Below are positions 43,497 through 52,929 of a stretch of 64,000 nucleotides of DNA, in pieces. Position 1 is the first letter of the stretch. Each line of letters begins with the position of its first letter. This stretch comes from Flaviflexus huanghaiensis (GTDB taxonomy: Bacteria > Actinomycetota > Actinomycetes > Actinomycetales > Actinomycetaceae), in contig NZ_JACFAK010000004.1 of the NCBI RefSeq assembly GCF_014118685.1, positions 62,001 to 126,000 on the forward strand, given 5' to 3'. The position numbers and the translations under genes were made by a program. The notes below the pieces were generated by a model. It made no database searches. It was not told the DNA's origin and worked only from the letters and a program-made list of their open reading frames with translations.

Positions 43497-44444
43497 GTGG
43501 TCGAAACGATGCGTGCGATAACAGATGAGTCCCTCGATATTCGAGAGGTTCCGGTCCCCAGCCCACTGAAGGGCGATGTCCTCATCCGAGTCGACTTCGC
43601 CGGGATCAACCGGGCTGATCTCAGCCAGGTGGCTGGGAGCTACCCCCCGCCTCCGGGCGCCTCGAACATCCTTGGGCTCGAAGTTTCCGGCCACCGAGTC
43701 GACACGGGCGAGCGGGTCATGGCGCTGCTCTCCTCCGGCGGTTATGCCGACTATGTTGCGGTGCCTGGAGGACAGGTTATGCCGGTGCCGGACACCATCG
43801 ACCAGGCCCATGCCGCCGCCATTCCCGAATCCCTCGCAACGGCGTGGTCGAATCTCGCCGACGTGCTGAGAGTCGGTGACGGCACCACCGTTCTCATTCA
43901 GGGCGGGTCCGGGTCACTCGGAACGATTGCCGTGCAGCTCGCCCGCGAGCTCGGAGCAACGGTCATTGCCACCGCGGGCGGCAGGAAGCGGTGCCGGGCC
44001 ATTGAGGGCCTGGGTGCGACAGCAGTCGATCACGACGATGGCCTTGTTGAGCAGGTGAGAGAGCTCGCGCCGGACGGTGTGGATGCGATACTCAACATTA
44101 TGGGAGCAGACGTTGGCGAGCTTCTTCCCCTCCTTGCGGTCGACGGCAGGATTGCTGTGATCGCCCTCCAGGGTGGCGCTGTCTCCGACGTGAATCTGGG
44201 ACGGATGATGGTCAAACGGCTCTCCATCCATGGCACGACCCTCCGTGGGAGGCCCACACAACAGAAGGAGTCGATCGTTCGCGCAGCGGCCGACTTCGCT
44301 CTGCCACGGTTCGCAGACGGCAGGATGACCGCACACGTTGCAGAGAGCTTTCCCCTCGAGAAGGTCGCGGCCGCATTCGCGTACGTCAAGCAGTCAAAGC
44401 CATTCGGCAAAGTCATCCTCGACGTGGGTACGGGTAGAGGATGA
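43497..44444 (+). CDS. Quinone oxidoreductase-like, zinc-free MDR family
   Basis: A 315-residue medium-chain dehydrogenase/reductase of the quinone reductase (PIG3/QorA-like) branch that uses NAD(P)H. Visible blocks: F-A-G-I-N-R-A-D-L, Y-P-P-P-P-G-A-S-N-I-L-G-L-E-V-S-G, nucleotide fold I-Q-G-G-S-G-S-L-G-T-I-A-V-Q-L-A (about 127-142), and H-G-T-T-L-R-G-R. The zinc ligands of alcohol dehydrogenases are absent. The start may be GTG 43497 or ATG 43509. Confidence 0.88.
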   Translation: MVETMRAITDESLDIREVPVPSPLKGDVLIRVDFAGINRADLSQVAGSYPPPPGASNILGLEVSGHRVDTGERVMALLSSGGYADYVAVPGGQVMPVPDTIDQAHAAAIPESLATAWSNLADVLRVGDGTTVLIQGGSGSLGTIAVQLARELGATVIATAGGRKRCRAIEGLGATAVDHDDGLVEQVRELAPDGVDAILNIMGADVGELLPLLAVDGRIAVIALQGGAVSDVNLGRMMVKRLSIHGTTLRGRPTQQKESIVRAAADFALPRFADGRMTAHVAESFPLEKVAAAFAYVKQSKPFGKVILDVGTGRG

Positions 44445-44468
44445 GGCCTACGGTCGGCTGAAAGTAAA

Positions 44469-44496
44469 GCGGCCCGCCGAGTGCATCGGCGAGCCG
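44469..44496. terminator. Hairpin between convergent genes
   Basis: GCGGC ... GCCGA / TCGGC ... GCCGC stem-loop between the quinone reductase and HAD genes, probably serving both directions. Confidence 0.55.
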
Positions 44497-44511
44497 CTGA
44501 GACAGTGCATG

Positions 44512-45384
44512 TTAAAGAAGCCGCTCGAGCACGATGGCGAGCCCATCGTCTGTAACTGACGCTGTCCGAGCATCCGCAGCAGCGTGGACGCGATCGTCCG
44601 CTTCCCCCATGGAAATGCCGGTGCCAGCCCAGCCGAGCATCTCAATGTCATTATCTCCATCGCCCACCGCGAGCACGTTTGACGTCGGCATGCCGTATTC
44701 CTGGCGAAGCTTCTCGAGTGCGGTTGCCTTCGAAACACCGAAGGGTGAGATGTCGAGCCAGGCCGTCCAGCCAACCGCGTACTCGACGCCATCGAGTCCG
44801 AGACCATCGATCCTGTCCTGAAGTTCCTCAGCGCTCAGCGTTGGCGCACGGACGGTCAGACGCGTCGCGTCATCGCCCGCCAGCTGGTCGGGCGGAAGGA
44901 TGACCGAGTTGCCGACGAGCTCGCCGCGGGGGAACGGCGCCGATAGGCGACGGGGGCCACGAGCCGGTTCGACGGCGAGAAGCGCCTCCGGAACGTACGT
45001 CATGATCGTCTCGATCTCGCCTGCAGGGTTGAACGTCGTGTAGTCGATGAGGCGGGCGCCGGGGAAGATCCCGGGCTCGACAACTCCCACCTCCCGGGAG
45101 AGCGTGATCGCACCGTTCGCGCAGACAGCCATCCCGTTCGGTAGCACAAGCTGTTCGGCGACGATCATCGTTGCGTCGATGCCGCGGCCGGTAGCGATGA
45201 CGATGTGGGTGCCAGCCTGAAGGTGGGCGTGGACAGCCTCCGCCACTCTCGGGGACAGTGACGTGTCGTGCCGTATTGTCGTTCCGTCGAGGTCGAGAGC
45301 GACGAGCAGGTCCGGGCCCGCACTCGGCAGGCCCGACATCGCCTCGTGAAGTTTGGTCGCGTCGGCGTGACTGAAGGGTCTCAC
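44512..45384 (-). CDS. HAD superfamily phosphatase, Cof type
   Basis: A 290-residue Cof-type (IIB) HAD hydrolase. Motif I is V-A-L-D-L-D-G-T-T with the nucleophile Asp near residue 27, motif II I-A-T-G-R, motif III Lys in S-K-A-T-A-L, and motif [12 protein letters not shown]. It dephosphorylates small phosphometabolites, perhaps sugar phosphates or flavin precursors; exact substrate unknown. The GTG start overlaps the serS stop by 4 bp (GTGA at 45381-45384), so it is the second gene of a serS operon. The frame further upstream is antisense or in-frame noise within serS. Confidence 0.9.
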   Translation of the reverse strand: MRPFSHADATKLHEAMSGLPSAGPDLLVALDLDGTTIRHDTSLSPRVAEAVHAHLQAGTHIVIATGRGIDATMIVAEQLVLPNGMAVCANGAITLSREVGVVEPGIFPGARLIDYTTFNPAGEIETIMTYVPEALLAVEPARGPRRLSAPFPRGELVGNSVILPPDQLAGDDATRLTVRAPTLSAEELQDRIDGLGLDGVEYAVGWTAWLDISPFGVSKATALEKLRQEYGMPTSNVLAVGDGDNDIEMLGWAGTGISMGEADDRVHAAADARTASVTDDGLAIVLERLL

Positions 45385-46640
45385 TTCGGCGAGATCACTT
45401 CTCTGCCGCCAAGGTAGGGGCGCAATCCCTCGGGAACGTAGATGCTGCCATCCTCGCGCTGATGGTTTTCGAGGATCGCGACAAGCCAACGGGTCGTGGC
45501 AAGGGTCCCGTTGAGAGTGGCGGCGACCTGTGTCTTTCCCTCTACCCGCTCCCGAACGCTCAGTCGACGAGCCTGGAACGTCGTACAGTTCGACGTCGAC
45601 GTCACCTCCATCCAGCGCTCTTGGCTCGGTAGCCACGCCTCGCAATCGAACTTCCGGGCAGCGGAGCTACCGAGATCACCGGCAGCGGTATCGATGACGC
45701 GGTAGGGAATCTCGACTTTCGCGAGCATCTGTTCCTCGAAGTCAAGCAGTCGAGCATGCTCTTCTTCCGCCTCGGCGGGAGTGCAGTAGGAGAACATTTC
45801 GACTTTGTTGAACTGGTGGACGCGAATGATGCCGCGGGTGTCCTTGCCATAGGATCCGGCCTCCCGGCGGTAGCACGTTGACCAGCCGACGTAGCGCTTC
45901 GGACCGTCCGACAGGTCGAGGATCTCGTCAGCGTGGTAGCCGGCAAGCGCCACCTCGGACGTGCCCACAAGGTACAGATCATCCTCCTCAAGGTGGTAAA
46001 CCTCGTCCGAATGCTCACCAAGGAAGCCAGTGCCCCCCATGATTTCCGGCTTGACGAGCGTCGGGGTGATCATGAGCGAGAAGCCGTTCGCTTCGGCGAG
46101 GTCGGCGGCGGCAGTCAACAGGGCGAGCTCGAGCCGAGCCCCGATGCCCGTGAGGTAGTAGAAGCGCGAGCCTGACACCTTCGTGCCGCGCGCCATGTCA
46201 AACCCGCCGATGCCCTCGGCGAGCTCGAGGTGGTCTTTCACCGGGAAGTCGAATTCGGGAACGGTGCCGACGTGCTTGAGGACCCTGTAATCATCCTCAC
46301 CACCCGCGGGGACACCGTCGATAATGATATTCGGGATCATGAGTCCGATCTGCTCGTACTCCGCATTCGCCGCCGCAGCGGTTTCCTCGAGCTCTTTGAC
46401 CCTCGCGGCCAGCGCCTGAGCATCAGCCAGAATTGCGGGACGTTCCTCGGGGCTTGCCTTGCCTACCGTGCGCGATAAGGCCTTCTGTTGCGCACGTGTT
46501 TCTTCGGCGATCTGGAGAGTCGAACGGCGAGCCTCATCGGCCGCCAACAGCCTGTCCACGAGCGACTCATCAGCGTGACGAGCGCGCTGGGACGCCCTGG
46601 CCGCCTCGGGGTTCTCTCGGACATAGCGAATATCGATCAT
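45381..46640 (-). CDS. serS: Seryl-tRNA synthetase
   Basis: A 419-residue class II synthetase. The N-terminal ~100 residues form the long helical hairpin (heptad-like, A/E/R-rich) that grips the variable arm of tRNA-Ser. Motif 2 is in [11 protein letters not shown]; the serine pocket includes [13 protein letters not shown]; motif 3 is L-N-G-T-L-A-T-T-R. It charges all serine tRNAs, of which three are encoded in this window. It is divergent from the lipid kinase gene with 36 bp between starts. Confidence 0.98.
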   Translation of the reverse strand: MIDIRYVRENPEAARASQRARHADESLVDRLLAADEARRSTLQIAEETRAQQKALSRTVGKASPEERPAILADAQALAARVKELEETAAAANAEYEQIGLMIPNIIIDGVPAGGEDDYRVLKHVGTVPEFDFPVKDHLELAEGIGGFDMARGTKVSGSRFYYLTGIGARLELALLTAAADLAEANGFSLMITPTLVKPEIMGGTGFLGEHSDEVYHLEEDDLYLVGTSEVALAGYHADEILDLSDGPKRYVGWSTCYRREAGSYGKDTRGIIRVHQFNKVEMFSYCTPAEAEEEHARLLDFEEQMLAKVEIPYRVIDTAAGDLGSSAARKFDCEAWLPSQERWMEVTSTSNCTTFQARRLSVRERVEGKTQVAATLNGTLATTRWLVAILENHQREDGSIYVPEGLRPYLGGREVISPK

Positions 46641-46676
46641 AGGAATAGTCTAGCCCGGAGCGCTAATGTTTCCGAT

Positions 46677-47804
46677 ATGACCTGGGATTCGTGGCTGGCC
46701 ATTGCCGCCCTGCTCGTGGCGGTTAGTGCCCTCACGATCTCCATCGGCAACCGCCGTGCGCTCGCGGCTCAAAACGTCAAACTCCCCGACTCGATCATGG
46801 AGGAAGTGACAAGCGACGATCTGAGATCTCGTCCTCTCGTTGTTATCTACAACCCGGTCAAGAACGTCAACCTCCCAGCCTTCAAACTCATGGTCGAAGA
46901 CATGGCAGCGGAGACGGGATATTCCGATGTTCGGTGGGTCGAGACGACGATCGAACATCCCGGGGATGATCAGGCTCGGCAAGCGGTCGCCGACGGCGCC
47001 GGCATCGTCTTCGCCGCCGGTGGGGACGGCACAGTGCGCTCGGTCGCTGCAGGACTGACCGGAAGCAATGTCGCTCTCGGCATTATTGCCCTCGGCACAG
47101 GGAACCTCCTCGCCCGCAACCTTGACCTGCCGATCAGCTCGCCGGAGGCGATGGTGCGGACGGCGCTGACCGGCGGCACACATCCCATGGACATCGGATT
47201 CCTCGAGGCCGACCCGCTGACCGAGGATGAGATCGAGCAGATCCGCAAGAGAGACGAGGTCGCCGTCTCTGTTCCCGGTGGCGAGCACGCCTTCGCCGTT
47301 ATCGCCGGACTCGGCTTCGATGCGGCGATGGTTGGTGACGCTGATGATGGGCTGAAGTCAAAGTTCGGCTGGGTTGCCTACATTGCCTCCGCAATGAAAA
47401 ACATGGCGACGACGAAGATCCGAGCGAAGGTGACGACCGGTATCGCGCACGAGTTCGTCATCGACGCCCGATCTGTCATGTTCGCGAACGTCGGTCGGCT
47501 ACCTGGCGGAGTTGTCCTTGCACCGGAGGCAAGGCTCGACGATGGCTGGATTGACCTCGTCATTATCGATACGAAGGGCGGACTCGTCGGCTGGGCGGAC
47601 CTGGTCCGAAGGATGGGGCTAGCAGGTATGGGAGTGACGCACGACGGTCTTCCTGAGACCGGGAAAATTGATTTGAAGAAAACCCGGGCCGCCAGCGTCG
47701 TCACCCGTGATCCCGAACGCGTTCAGGTTGACGGCGATGCTCTCGGCTACGCTTCGACGATCAGGGCACGAGTGGAACCAGGAGGGCTACTCGTCCGTTT
47801 CTGA
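46677..47804 (+). CDS. Diacylglycerol/lipid kinase (YegS/DagK) family protein
   Basis: 375 residues: one N-terminal membrane segment (about 8-24), a linker, then the DAGK catalytic domain with N-P-V-K-N (residues ~61-65), F-A-A-G-G-D-G-T-V-R (about 117-126) and G-T-G-N-L-L-A-R-N. The C-terminal half has V-Q-V-D-G-D near the end. It likely phosphorylates diacylglycerol or a related lipid at the inner membrane face. ATG 46677 is chosen as it directly precedes the membrane segment. Convergent and abutting with pheA. Confidence 0.9.
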   Translation: MTWDSWLAIAALLVAVSALTISIGNRRALAAQNVKLPDSIMEEVTSDDLRSRPLVVIYNPVKNVNLPAFKLMVEDMAAETGYSDVRWVETTIEHPGDDQARQAVADGAGIVFAAGGDGTVRSVAAGLTGSNVALGIIALGTGNLLARNLDLPISSPEAMVRTALTGGTHPMDIGFLEADPLTEDEIEQIRKRDEVAVSVPGGEHAFAVIAGLGFDAAMVGDADDGLKSKFGWVAYIASAMKNMATTKIRAKVTTGIAHEFVIDARSVMFANVGRLPGGVVLAPEARLDDGWIDLVIIDTKGGLVGWADLVRRMGLAGMGVTHDGLPETGKIDLKKTRAASVVTRDPERVQVDGDALGYASTIRARVEPGGLLVRF

Positions 47805-48725
47805 TCAGTCAGTCGGTAGGAGGCTCGCCACCCAGGCACGGGCTGCGACAAAGTCCTGATCGGCTGTGCCCGGTCGGAGGGTGATGGGAATCTGCGTTGC
47901 GCTGGGGTAGGAGCCGAAGAACTGCACGCGTGGGCACGTCCTATGCAGGCCGATGAGGACCGCCTGGATCCGCTCGTCCTCGACATGGCCTTCGCAGTCA
48001 ATGGAGAACTGGTAGCGGCCGAGAGAGTCGCCGACTGGCCGAGATTCGATTCGGGACAGGTTGACCCCGCGGGTCGCGAACTGCTCGAGCATCGCTAGTA
48101 GGGCGCCAGCCTCGTCCGAGGGCAACTGAACCTGAAGTGTTGTCTTATCCGACACCGTGCGCTCCGGCAACGGCACGTTCTCTGGGCCGACGCAGATGAA
48201 GCGGGTGACAGCATCCGGATTATCCGCCACACCTTCAGCAAGGACAGTGAGACCATACTGCTCGGCCGACAGGGGGTTGCACAGGGCCGCGTCGAAGCTT
48301 GTGTTGCCATCCGCGATCGCCGCAGCGGCCGCCGCTGTCGACGTCGCCGCGACATGGGCAACGTCGCCAAGGTTCTCAGCGATCCAGTTCTGGCACTGCG
48401 CCCAACCATGCGGGTGCGTTCCGATGCGTTTGACATTCTTGAGCCGGGTCCCTTCGGGAGCGGCGAGAACGAAGGTGATCGGTACGAGCATTTCCGCGGC
48501 GATCCGCAGAGCGGTGCCGTTCGAGAGGGAGTCGATGGTCGCGTTGACTCCGCCCTCAACCGAGTTCTCAATGGGGACAACGGCGAAATCGGTTTCGCCG
48601 CGGCGCACCATGCGCAGTGCGGCAGGGACGTCAATCGCGGGCACATGTTCTGACTCGTCGTCCGAGATCTGCATGAGCGCCATCTGCGTGAATGTGCCGC
48701 GAGGGCCCAGGTATGAGAACCGCAT
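47805..48725 (-). CDS. pheA: Prephenate dehydratase
   Basis: A 306-residue monofunctional prephenate dehydratase, making phenylpyruvate for phenylalanine synthesis. The catalytic lobe has Y-L-G-P-R-G-T-F-T at the start, V-P-I-E-N-S-V-E-G-G-V, and the T-R-F motif in A-V-T-R-F-I-C-V-G. A C-terminal ACT domain starts about residue 195 with G-A-L-L-A-M-L, and the allosteric E-S-R-P motif is present, so feedback by phenylalanine is likely. ATG 48725. No chorismate mutase domain. Divergent from the large membrane protein gene. Confidence 0.95.
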   Translation of the reverse strand: MRFSYLGPRGTFTQMALMQISDDESEHVPAIDVPAALRMVRRGETDFAVVPIENSVEGGVNATIDSLSNGTALRIAAEMLVPITFVLAAPEGTRLKNVKRIGTHPHGWAQCQNWIAENLGDVAHVAATSTAAAAAAIADGNTSFDAALCNPLSAEQYGLTVLAEGVADNPDAVTRFICVGPENVPLPERTVSDKTTLQVQLPSDEAGALLAMLEQFATRGVNLSRIESRPVGDSLGRYQFSIDCEGHVEDERIQAVLIGLHRTCPRVQFFGSYPSATQIPITLRPGTADQDFVAARAWVASLLPTD

Positions 48726-48783
48726 GGGCCCATTGTAGTCCTGGCACCGATCTCCCAGACCGCTGTCCATATAGGATCGTCCC

Positions 48784-50823
48784 ATGAAAGTGCCAGCAGT
48801 CCTCGCCGCGATGCTCGCGTGCGCGCTGGCCTTCCTTACGCCATCGGTAGCGGCCGATTCCTCGGACCGGCCGACGGTCGTCATCGGCACAGGCGGCGTC
48901 ATGTGGGAGTTTGTCGACGAGTCGACTCCGAACCTCTTCGACTTCGCCGAGCACGCTGATCTTGCTGCGCTCAATGTTCGCGGCACCCACCCGCGGGCGT
49001 GCCCTGCGGACGGCTGGTTGACTCTAAGTTCCGGTGAGCGTGCAGGGGACGGCGTCACTGACTCCGGAGCGTGCCGCCAGCTCGAAGAGCCAGTCGGCGG
49101 GTTCGTCCCACATTGGGACGAGTACGTGGAGGCTGCGAAAAGGTCCGCGTTCGACCCGACGCTCGGCAGGCTCGGGGAAGTGACGGATTCGATGGAGACT
49201 CTCGCCCTTGGACCGGGGGCTGCGATTGCCCTCGCGGATACGAGGGGGAGGATTGGGCACTACGGAGCCGTCGAGGAGCTGACAGAATTAGCACCCGGCA
49301 AGGACCTTGTCGTCATCGATGTCGGTGCACTCACTGAAGTGGAGCCGAGAGTCTTCGCTGAAGTTGATCGTCGACCGACGGGAGACCCAACTTCCGTTTA
49401 CTTTGTCAGACCCGACTGGGACGAGAGCACAATCAGGGCGGGCATGAGGGACCTCGACGCTCGGTTGGGAGAGGTGCTGGACGACATACACAAAGCGCTA
49501 CCTCGTGCGGACATCATCCTCGCCTCTCTCGCTGATTACGGTGAGCCCTCAACTCTCCAAGTGCTTATGCGCAGCTCGAACGACCCTGGCCTGCTCACCT
49601 CGCAGACGACCCGGCGGGCCGGGCTCGTGACGAGCACCGACCTCACCGCGACTCTGGCTGGCACCGATAGCGCGGACATCGTAACCCTAGAGGGAGGCTC
49701 GCCCGCCGACAACCGCGCTACAGTCACTAACTTGGCGCAGGTCAATGAGTCGATTCGGTCCGCCACAGGCCCAACGTTTGTTGCATGGGGAGTTTTGTGG
49801 GGACTCACCTTCATCGCCGCCCTGCTGTTTCGCAGAGGAAGAGCCCTCCATATCTCCGCCCTTGCGGCCGCAGTTTTTCCCGCAGCGAGTGTGGCGATGA
49901 ATCTGTTCCCATGGCACGACGCTAACCGGCCGACGCTTGTCCTCATCGTCGGCACTCTTCTGCTGAGCGCGGCTATCGGAACCGCCTCACACGCGGCCCG
50001 CCGACGCGGTAGCGCAGTCCCCGCAGCTATGATCGCCGCGCTGACAGTGCTCGCCTTCCTCGCTCCTGTTCTGTTCGGGAGCACCCTTGCACTCGACTCG
50101 GTCTTCGGAGCACAACCCCAGGTGGGCCGCTTCTACGGGATGACGAACATGATGTTCGCAATCTCTGGAACCGCAGGCATCATCCTTGCGGGAGTCGTGG
50201 CAGTCATGGTGGAACGCCGCCGCGCAGCACTCTCAATCGGCCTTCTTGGAGCCGCCATCATCATCATCGACGGCTCGCCCTGGCACGGCGCGGACTTCGG
50301 TGGACCGCCGGTGTTGACGGTTGCCTTCCTCCTGCTTATTCTCCTCGTTCTCGGACGGCCAATGACGGCATGGAGCGCCCTCGGCATTGTCGTAGCCGGG
50401 GCTGTCATCACCGCGTCCTTCGTGACCATCGACTATCTGCGGCCGCCCGCTGAGCGCACCCATCTCGGGGAGTTTGCCGCATCCATTCTTGACGGATCCG
50501 CCATGACCGTTATCGGCCGGAAGGCGCTACAGGTGGCCGGATTATGGCCCGTCATCCTCGTCCTTGCCCTCATCATCATCGCGGCCTACGCATTCTTGCG
50601 GACTCGGGGAGTGCGGATGACGAACCCGGTCGGCACGGATCGAAGCGTGTGGACATGGGTTGTGGCAGCCCTCGTCATCGTGCTTGGCGGTGGGATGCTG
50701 ATCAACGACTCAGGCCCGATCATCGTCATCGTCGGTGCACTCGTTGCCATCCCACTCATTGCTTCAGCGGTCATGCCAGACCGGCACGCACGTAGGCATG
50801 TCACGCCTGCGGTCGGCGATTAG
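48784..50823 (+). CDS. Large membrane protein with extracytoplasmic phosphatase-like domain
   Basis: 679 residues: a signal peptide (about 1-24, ending A-V-A-A), a secreted domain of about 310 residues, then about ten to eleven TM helices. The secreted part has V-V-I-G-T-G-G-V-M-W, V-I-D-V-G-A-L and I-L-A-S-L-A-D-Y-G, arranged as in alkaline-phosphatase-fold domains, though the typical metal ligands are not clear. Similar membrane proteins occur widely in actinobacteria without assigned function. Its end overlaps the convergent GT2 gene by 4 bp. A cell-envelope role is likely by topology. Confidence 0.78.
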   Translation: MKVPAVLAAMLACALAFLTPSVAADSSDRPTVVIGTGGVMWEFVDESTPNLFDFAEHADLAALNVRGTHPRACPADGWLTLSSGERAGDGVTDSGACRQLEEPVGGFVPHWDEYVEAAKRSAFDPTLGRLGEVTDSMETLALGPGAAIALADTRGRIGHYGAVEELTELAPGKDLVVIDVGALTEVEPRVFAEVDRRPTGDPTSVYFVRPDWDESTIRAGMRDLDARLGEVLDDIHKALPRADIILASLADYGEPSTLQVLMRSSNDPGLLTSQTTRRAGLVTSTDLTATLAGTDSADIVTLEGGSPADNRATVTNLAQVNESIRSATGPTFVAWGVLWGLTFIAALLFRRGRALHISALAAAVFPAASVAMNLFPWHDANRPTLVLIVGTLLLSAAIGTASHAARRRGSAVPAAMIAALTVLAFLAPVLFGSTLALDSVFGAQPQVGRFYGMTNMMFAISGTAGIILAGVVAVMVERRRAALSIGLLGAAIIIIDGSPWHGADFGGPPVLTVAFLLLILLVLGRPMTAWSALGIVVAGAVITASFVTIDYLRPPAERTHLGEFAASILDGSAMTVIGRKALQVAGLWPVILVLALIIIAAYAFLRTRGVRMTNPVGTDRSVWTWVVAALVIVLGGGMLINDSGPIIVIVGALVAIPLIASAVMPDRHARRHVTPAVGD

Positions 50824-51611
50824 ACGGCGCGCACGCGGTAGGCGTTGAACGGCTCTGCGGGACGCTGACTGCTGGGGTCCACTCGCAGGTGCGAAGGAAT
50901 GCGAACGCCCCTCAGCCGGCGAAGATTAACAGCGAGTGACACATCCCGGTACTGCGCGGCGCGGTGAAGTTGCCCTGAGAAGTCATTCCCAGTCGGACGA
51001 TGCTGAAGATCGCACGGAACCTCGAGAAGAGTCATACCGGCGACGAGCATGTCGATCGTCATGGCCGTTTCGACGCCCCAGCCGCGAGCGAGGGGCTTTG
51101 CAGCCTCGTACGCTTCACGGGTCATGCAACGCTGACCAGACAGCGGCTGCATGGGGGACCAGCCTGTCATTGTCGAGATCGCACGCCGAGCCATACCGGT
51201 GACGAGACCGTGCCCGCCCGCTCCGCTCTGCTTTGGCAGGACTGCGATCGTGCAGTCCGCCTCGCCGTGTAACACCGGGTCGACGAGCGGTGCGGTCTGG
51301 ACTGCAGTCTCCCCGAGATCGGCGTCGATAAACATGAGAAGACGGGGCTGGCGCCCCTCCGCATCCCTCATTGCCACGACCGACGAACCCGTCTCGAGTG
51401 CGGAGGCCTTGCCGCGGTTGACGGGATGCCGGACGACCGTGGCACCAGCCGCGCGTGCGGCTGATTGGGTGTCATCGGTCGACCCATCGTCGACGACGAC
51501 GATGAGATCGACGTGCGGTATTGCGCGCGCAGATCGGACGGTCGACGCAATGAGATCGACCTCGTCCTTAGCCGGAATAACGACGGCCACGTGCACGCGA
51601 GAGGAGTTCAC
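50820..51611 (-). CDS. Family 2 glycosyltransferase
   Basis: A 263-residue cytoplasmic GT2 enzyme. The nucleotide-binding start V-A-V-V-I-P-A-K-D-E, then V-V-D-D-G-S-T-D-D-T, and the metal site D-A-D in M-F-I-D-A-D-L-G are clear. The later S-G-Q-R-C-M-T-R and W-G-V-E-T-A-M-T-I-D blocks fit glucosyl-3-phosphoglycerate synthase or dolichol-phosphate-sugar-like groups. The substrate is not certain. It converges with the large membrane protein gene, so an envelope glycan link is possible. Confidence 0.88.
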   Translation of the reverse strand: MNSSRVHVAVVIPAKDEVDLIASTVRSARAIPHVDLIVVVDDGSTDDTQSAARAAGATVVRHPVNRGKASALETGSSVVAMRDAEGRQPRLLMFIDADLGETAVQTAPLVDPVLHGEADCTIAVLPKQSGAGGHGLVTGMARRAISTMTGWSPMQPLSGQRCMTREAYEAAKPLARGWGVETAMTIDMLVAGMTLLEVPCDLQHRPTGNDFSGQLHRAAQYRDVSLAVNLRRLRGVRIPSHLRVDPSSQRPAEPFNAYRVRAV

Positions 51612-51693
51612 AGGCTGAGCTTACCGCCCTTAAGCTGAGAGATTGACAACAGTTGAGAAACGGCGTCAACCTCCCGCTTGTCGGACATTGCTG

Positions 51694-52548
51694 TCACCGG
51701 AGCGTCACCTGCCGGGAGACGATCCCGGAACGGGCGCGCTTCTGTTCGGGGGAGAGCGGCTCGGTCGATGCGATCGCCGCGGAGAACTCGGCGTCGAATT
51801 CAGCCATCGGTCCCGCGAGCTCGTCAGCCTCCGTGCCCGGGGCAAGCTGCCACACGGGGATCAACAGGCCGCATGCGCGGAAGGCGCCGACGAACCGCGC
51901 GTCTTTGTCGAATCCTTCGGAGCGGGCGGTCTGGAGCCGTGCGAGACCATCGAGCACCCTGTCCTGATCCTCCGTGCGAATCCAGCGAACGAACTCGTTG
52001 GCCATTCGCACCCAGTAGGCGCCGCGGACGGAGTCGACGGCAACGGTGGGGGAAACATTGTCGCGGGTCTGTTCGATCGCCTCGCGCACCTCGTCACGGT
52101 CTTTTTCTTCGTCGCTCACCCAGTACGAGAATTCTTCGTAGAGGTCAAGTTCGAGCTCTTCATCGACGAGGATGTCCTGAAGGCGCGGGCCCGGCTCGGG
52201 AAGTGGGGCGGACGGGATTGTCTCACCCGGCTCAAGTTCGAGCGCCTCGAGGATCAGGGCGGCGAGATCACGCGAGGCATCGCCGGAACCCGTGACGGTC
52301 TGGATGGCGACGAGAAGTTCACCGTTCTTGCGGCGCACGGCCGCGGAGAGGTTGGGGAGGAGGGTAACGAGAGTGATCTCCCGGCTACCGTAGTCCTCAG
52401 TCGTCGTCACCGTCGTCGTCGCGGCTGGGATGATCTCGCGCATGGCGACAAGCTCGAGCTCCGACTGGAGGCCCTCGTAAGGTCGCTCAACGAAAGGTAC
52501 CCGCTTCTTCTTTGGTGCTTTGTCTTTGAGGCGGCTCTTCTTGCCCAT
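51694..52548 (-). CDS. DUF5926 family protein
   Basis: A 284-residue soluble protein of the DUF5926 family, conserved in actinobacteria and of unknown function. It opens with a very basic M-G-K-K-S-R-L-K-D-K-A-P-K-K-K-R tail, then R-E-I-I-P-A-A-T-T and a W-V-R-M-A-N-E-F-V-R-W-I-R block, and ends with a helical acidic part. The basic tail could bind nucleic acid. ATG 52548; the next gene upstream (rhodanese) ends 8 bp before it, so they form an operon. Confidence 0.82.
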   Translation of the reverse strand: MGKKSRLKDKAPKKKRVPFVERPYEGLQSELELVAMREIIPAATTTVTTTEDYGSREITLVTLLPNLSAAVRRKNGELLVAIQTVTGSGDASRDLAALILEALELEPGETIPSAPLPEPGPRLQDILVDEELELDLYEEFSYWVSDEEKDRDEVREAIEQTRDNVSPTVAVDSVRGAYWVRMANEFVRWIRTEDQDRVLDGLARLQTARSEGFDKDARFVGAFRACGLLIPVWQLAPGTEADELAGPMAEFDAEFSAAIASTEPLSPEQKRARSGIVSRQVTLR

Positions 52549-52556
52549 GGCTATCC

Positions 52557-52907
52557 TTACGCGATCGTCGGGATGTCGCCGTCGGACGACACAAGGGGGA
52601 GTCCGTTGCTCTGCCAGGCCGCCATGCCGTCGGTGAGGACCCATGCCTCGATGCCGTGCTCAGCGAGGATCTGTGCGGCATGTGCGCTACGGCGACCCAA
52701 CCGGCAGATAAGGATGACGTCCGAATCTGGGACGTCTTCGATGCGGTCAGCGAGCTCGTCGACAGGGATGTGGACCGCCCCCGGCGCATGCCCCGCATCC
52801 CACTCGTCCTCACTGCGGACATCGACGAGTACAAATCCCTCCGGGATGGGGTCGTCAGCGTCAAGATCGGTCGTGACGAGAGGTCCCGGATGAAGTGGAA
52901 TAGCCAT
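52557..52907 (-). CDS. Single-domain rhodanese-like protein
   Basis: A 116-residue rhodanese domain (sulfurtransferase fold). Visible elements are L-V-D-V-R-S-E-D-E-W, G-H-A-P-G-A-V-H-I-P and the active-site loop C-R-L-G-R-R-S with Cys68. The six-residue loop C-R-x-G-x-R is typical of active GlpE/PspE-like enzymes. ATG 52907 lies back-to-back with the copC start region. Upstream partner of the DUF5926 gene. Confidence 0.92.
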   Translation of the reverse strand: MAIPLHPGPLVTTDLDADDPIPEGFVLVDVRSEDEWDAGHAPGAVHIPVDELADRIEDVPDSDVILICRLGRRSAHAAQILAEHGIEAWVLTDGMAAWQSNGLPLVSSDGDIPTIA

Positions 52908-52929
52908 GCGTCTAGAGTACGGTGAAAGG

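Noticed and set aside
42541-43566. 341-residue version of the NYN protein
   Set aside because: The extension would cross the tRNA-Ser gene and its terminator; ATG 43038 has a proper GGAGG.
51643-52893. 416-codon plus-strand frame
   Set aside because: Antisense to DUF5926 and the rhodanese gene, both supported by family motifs.
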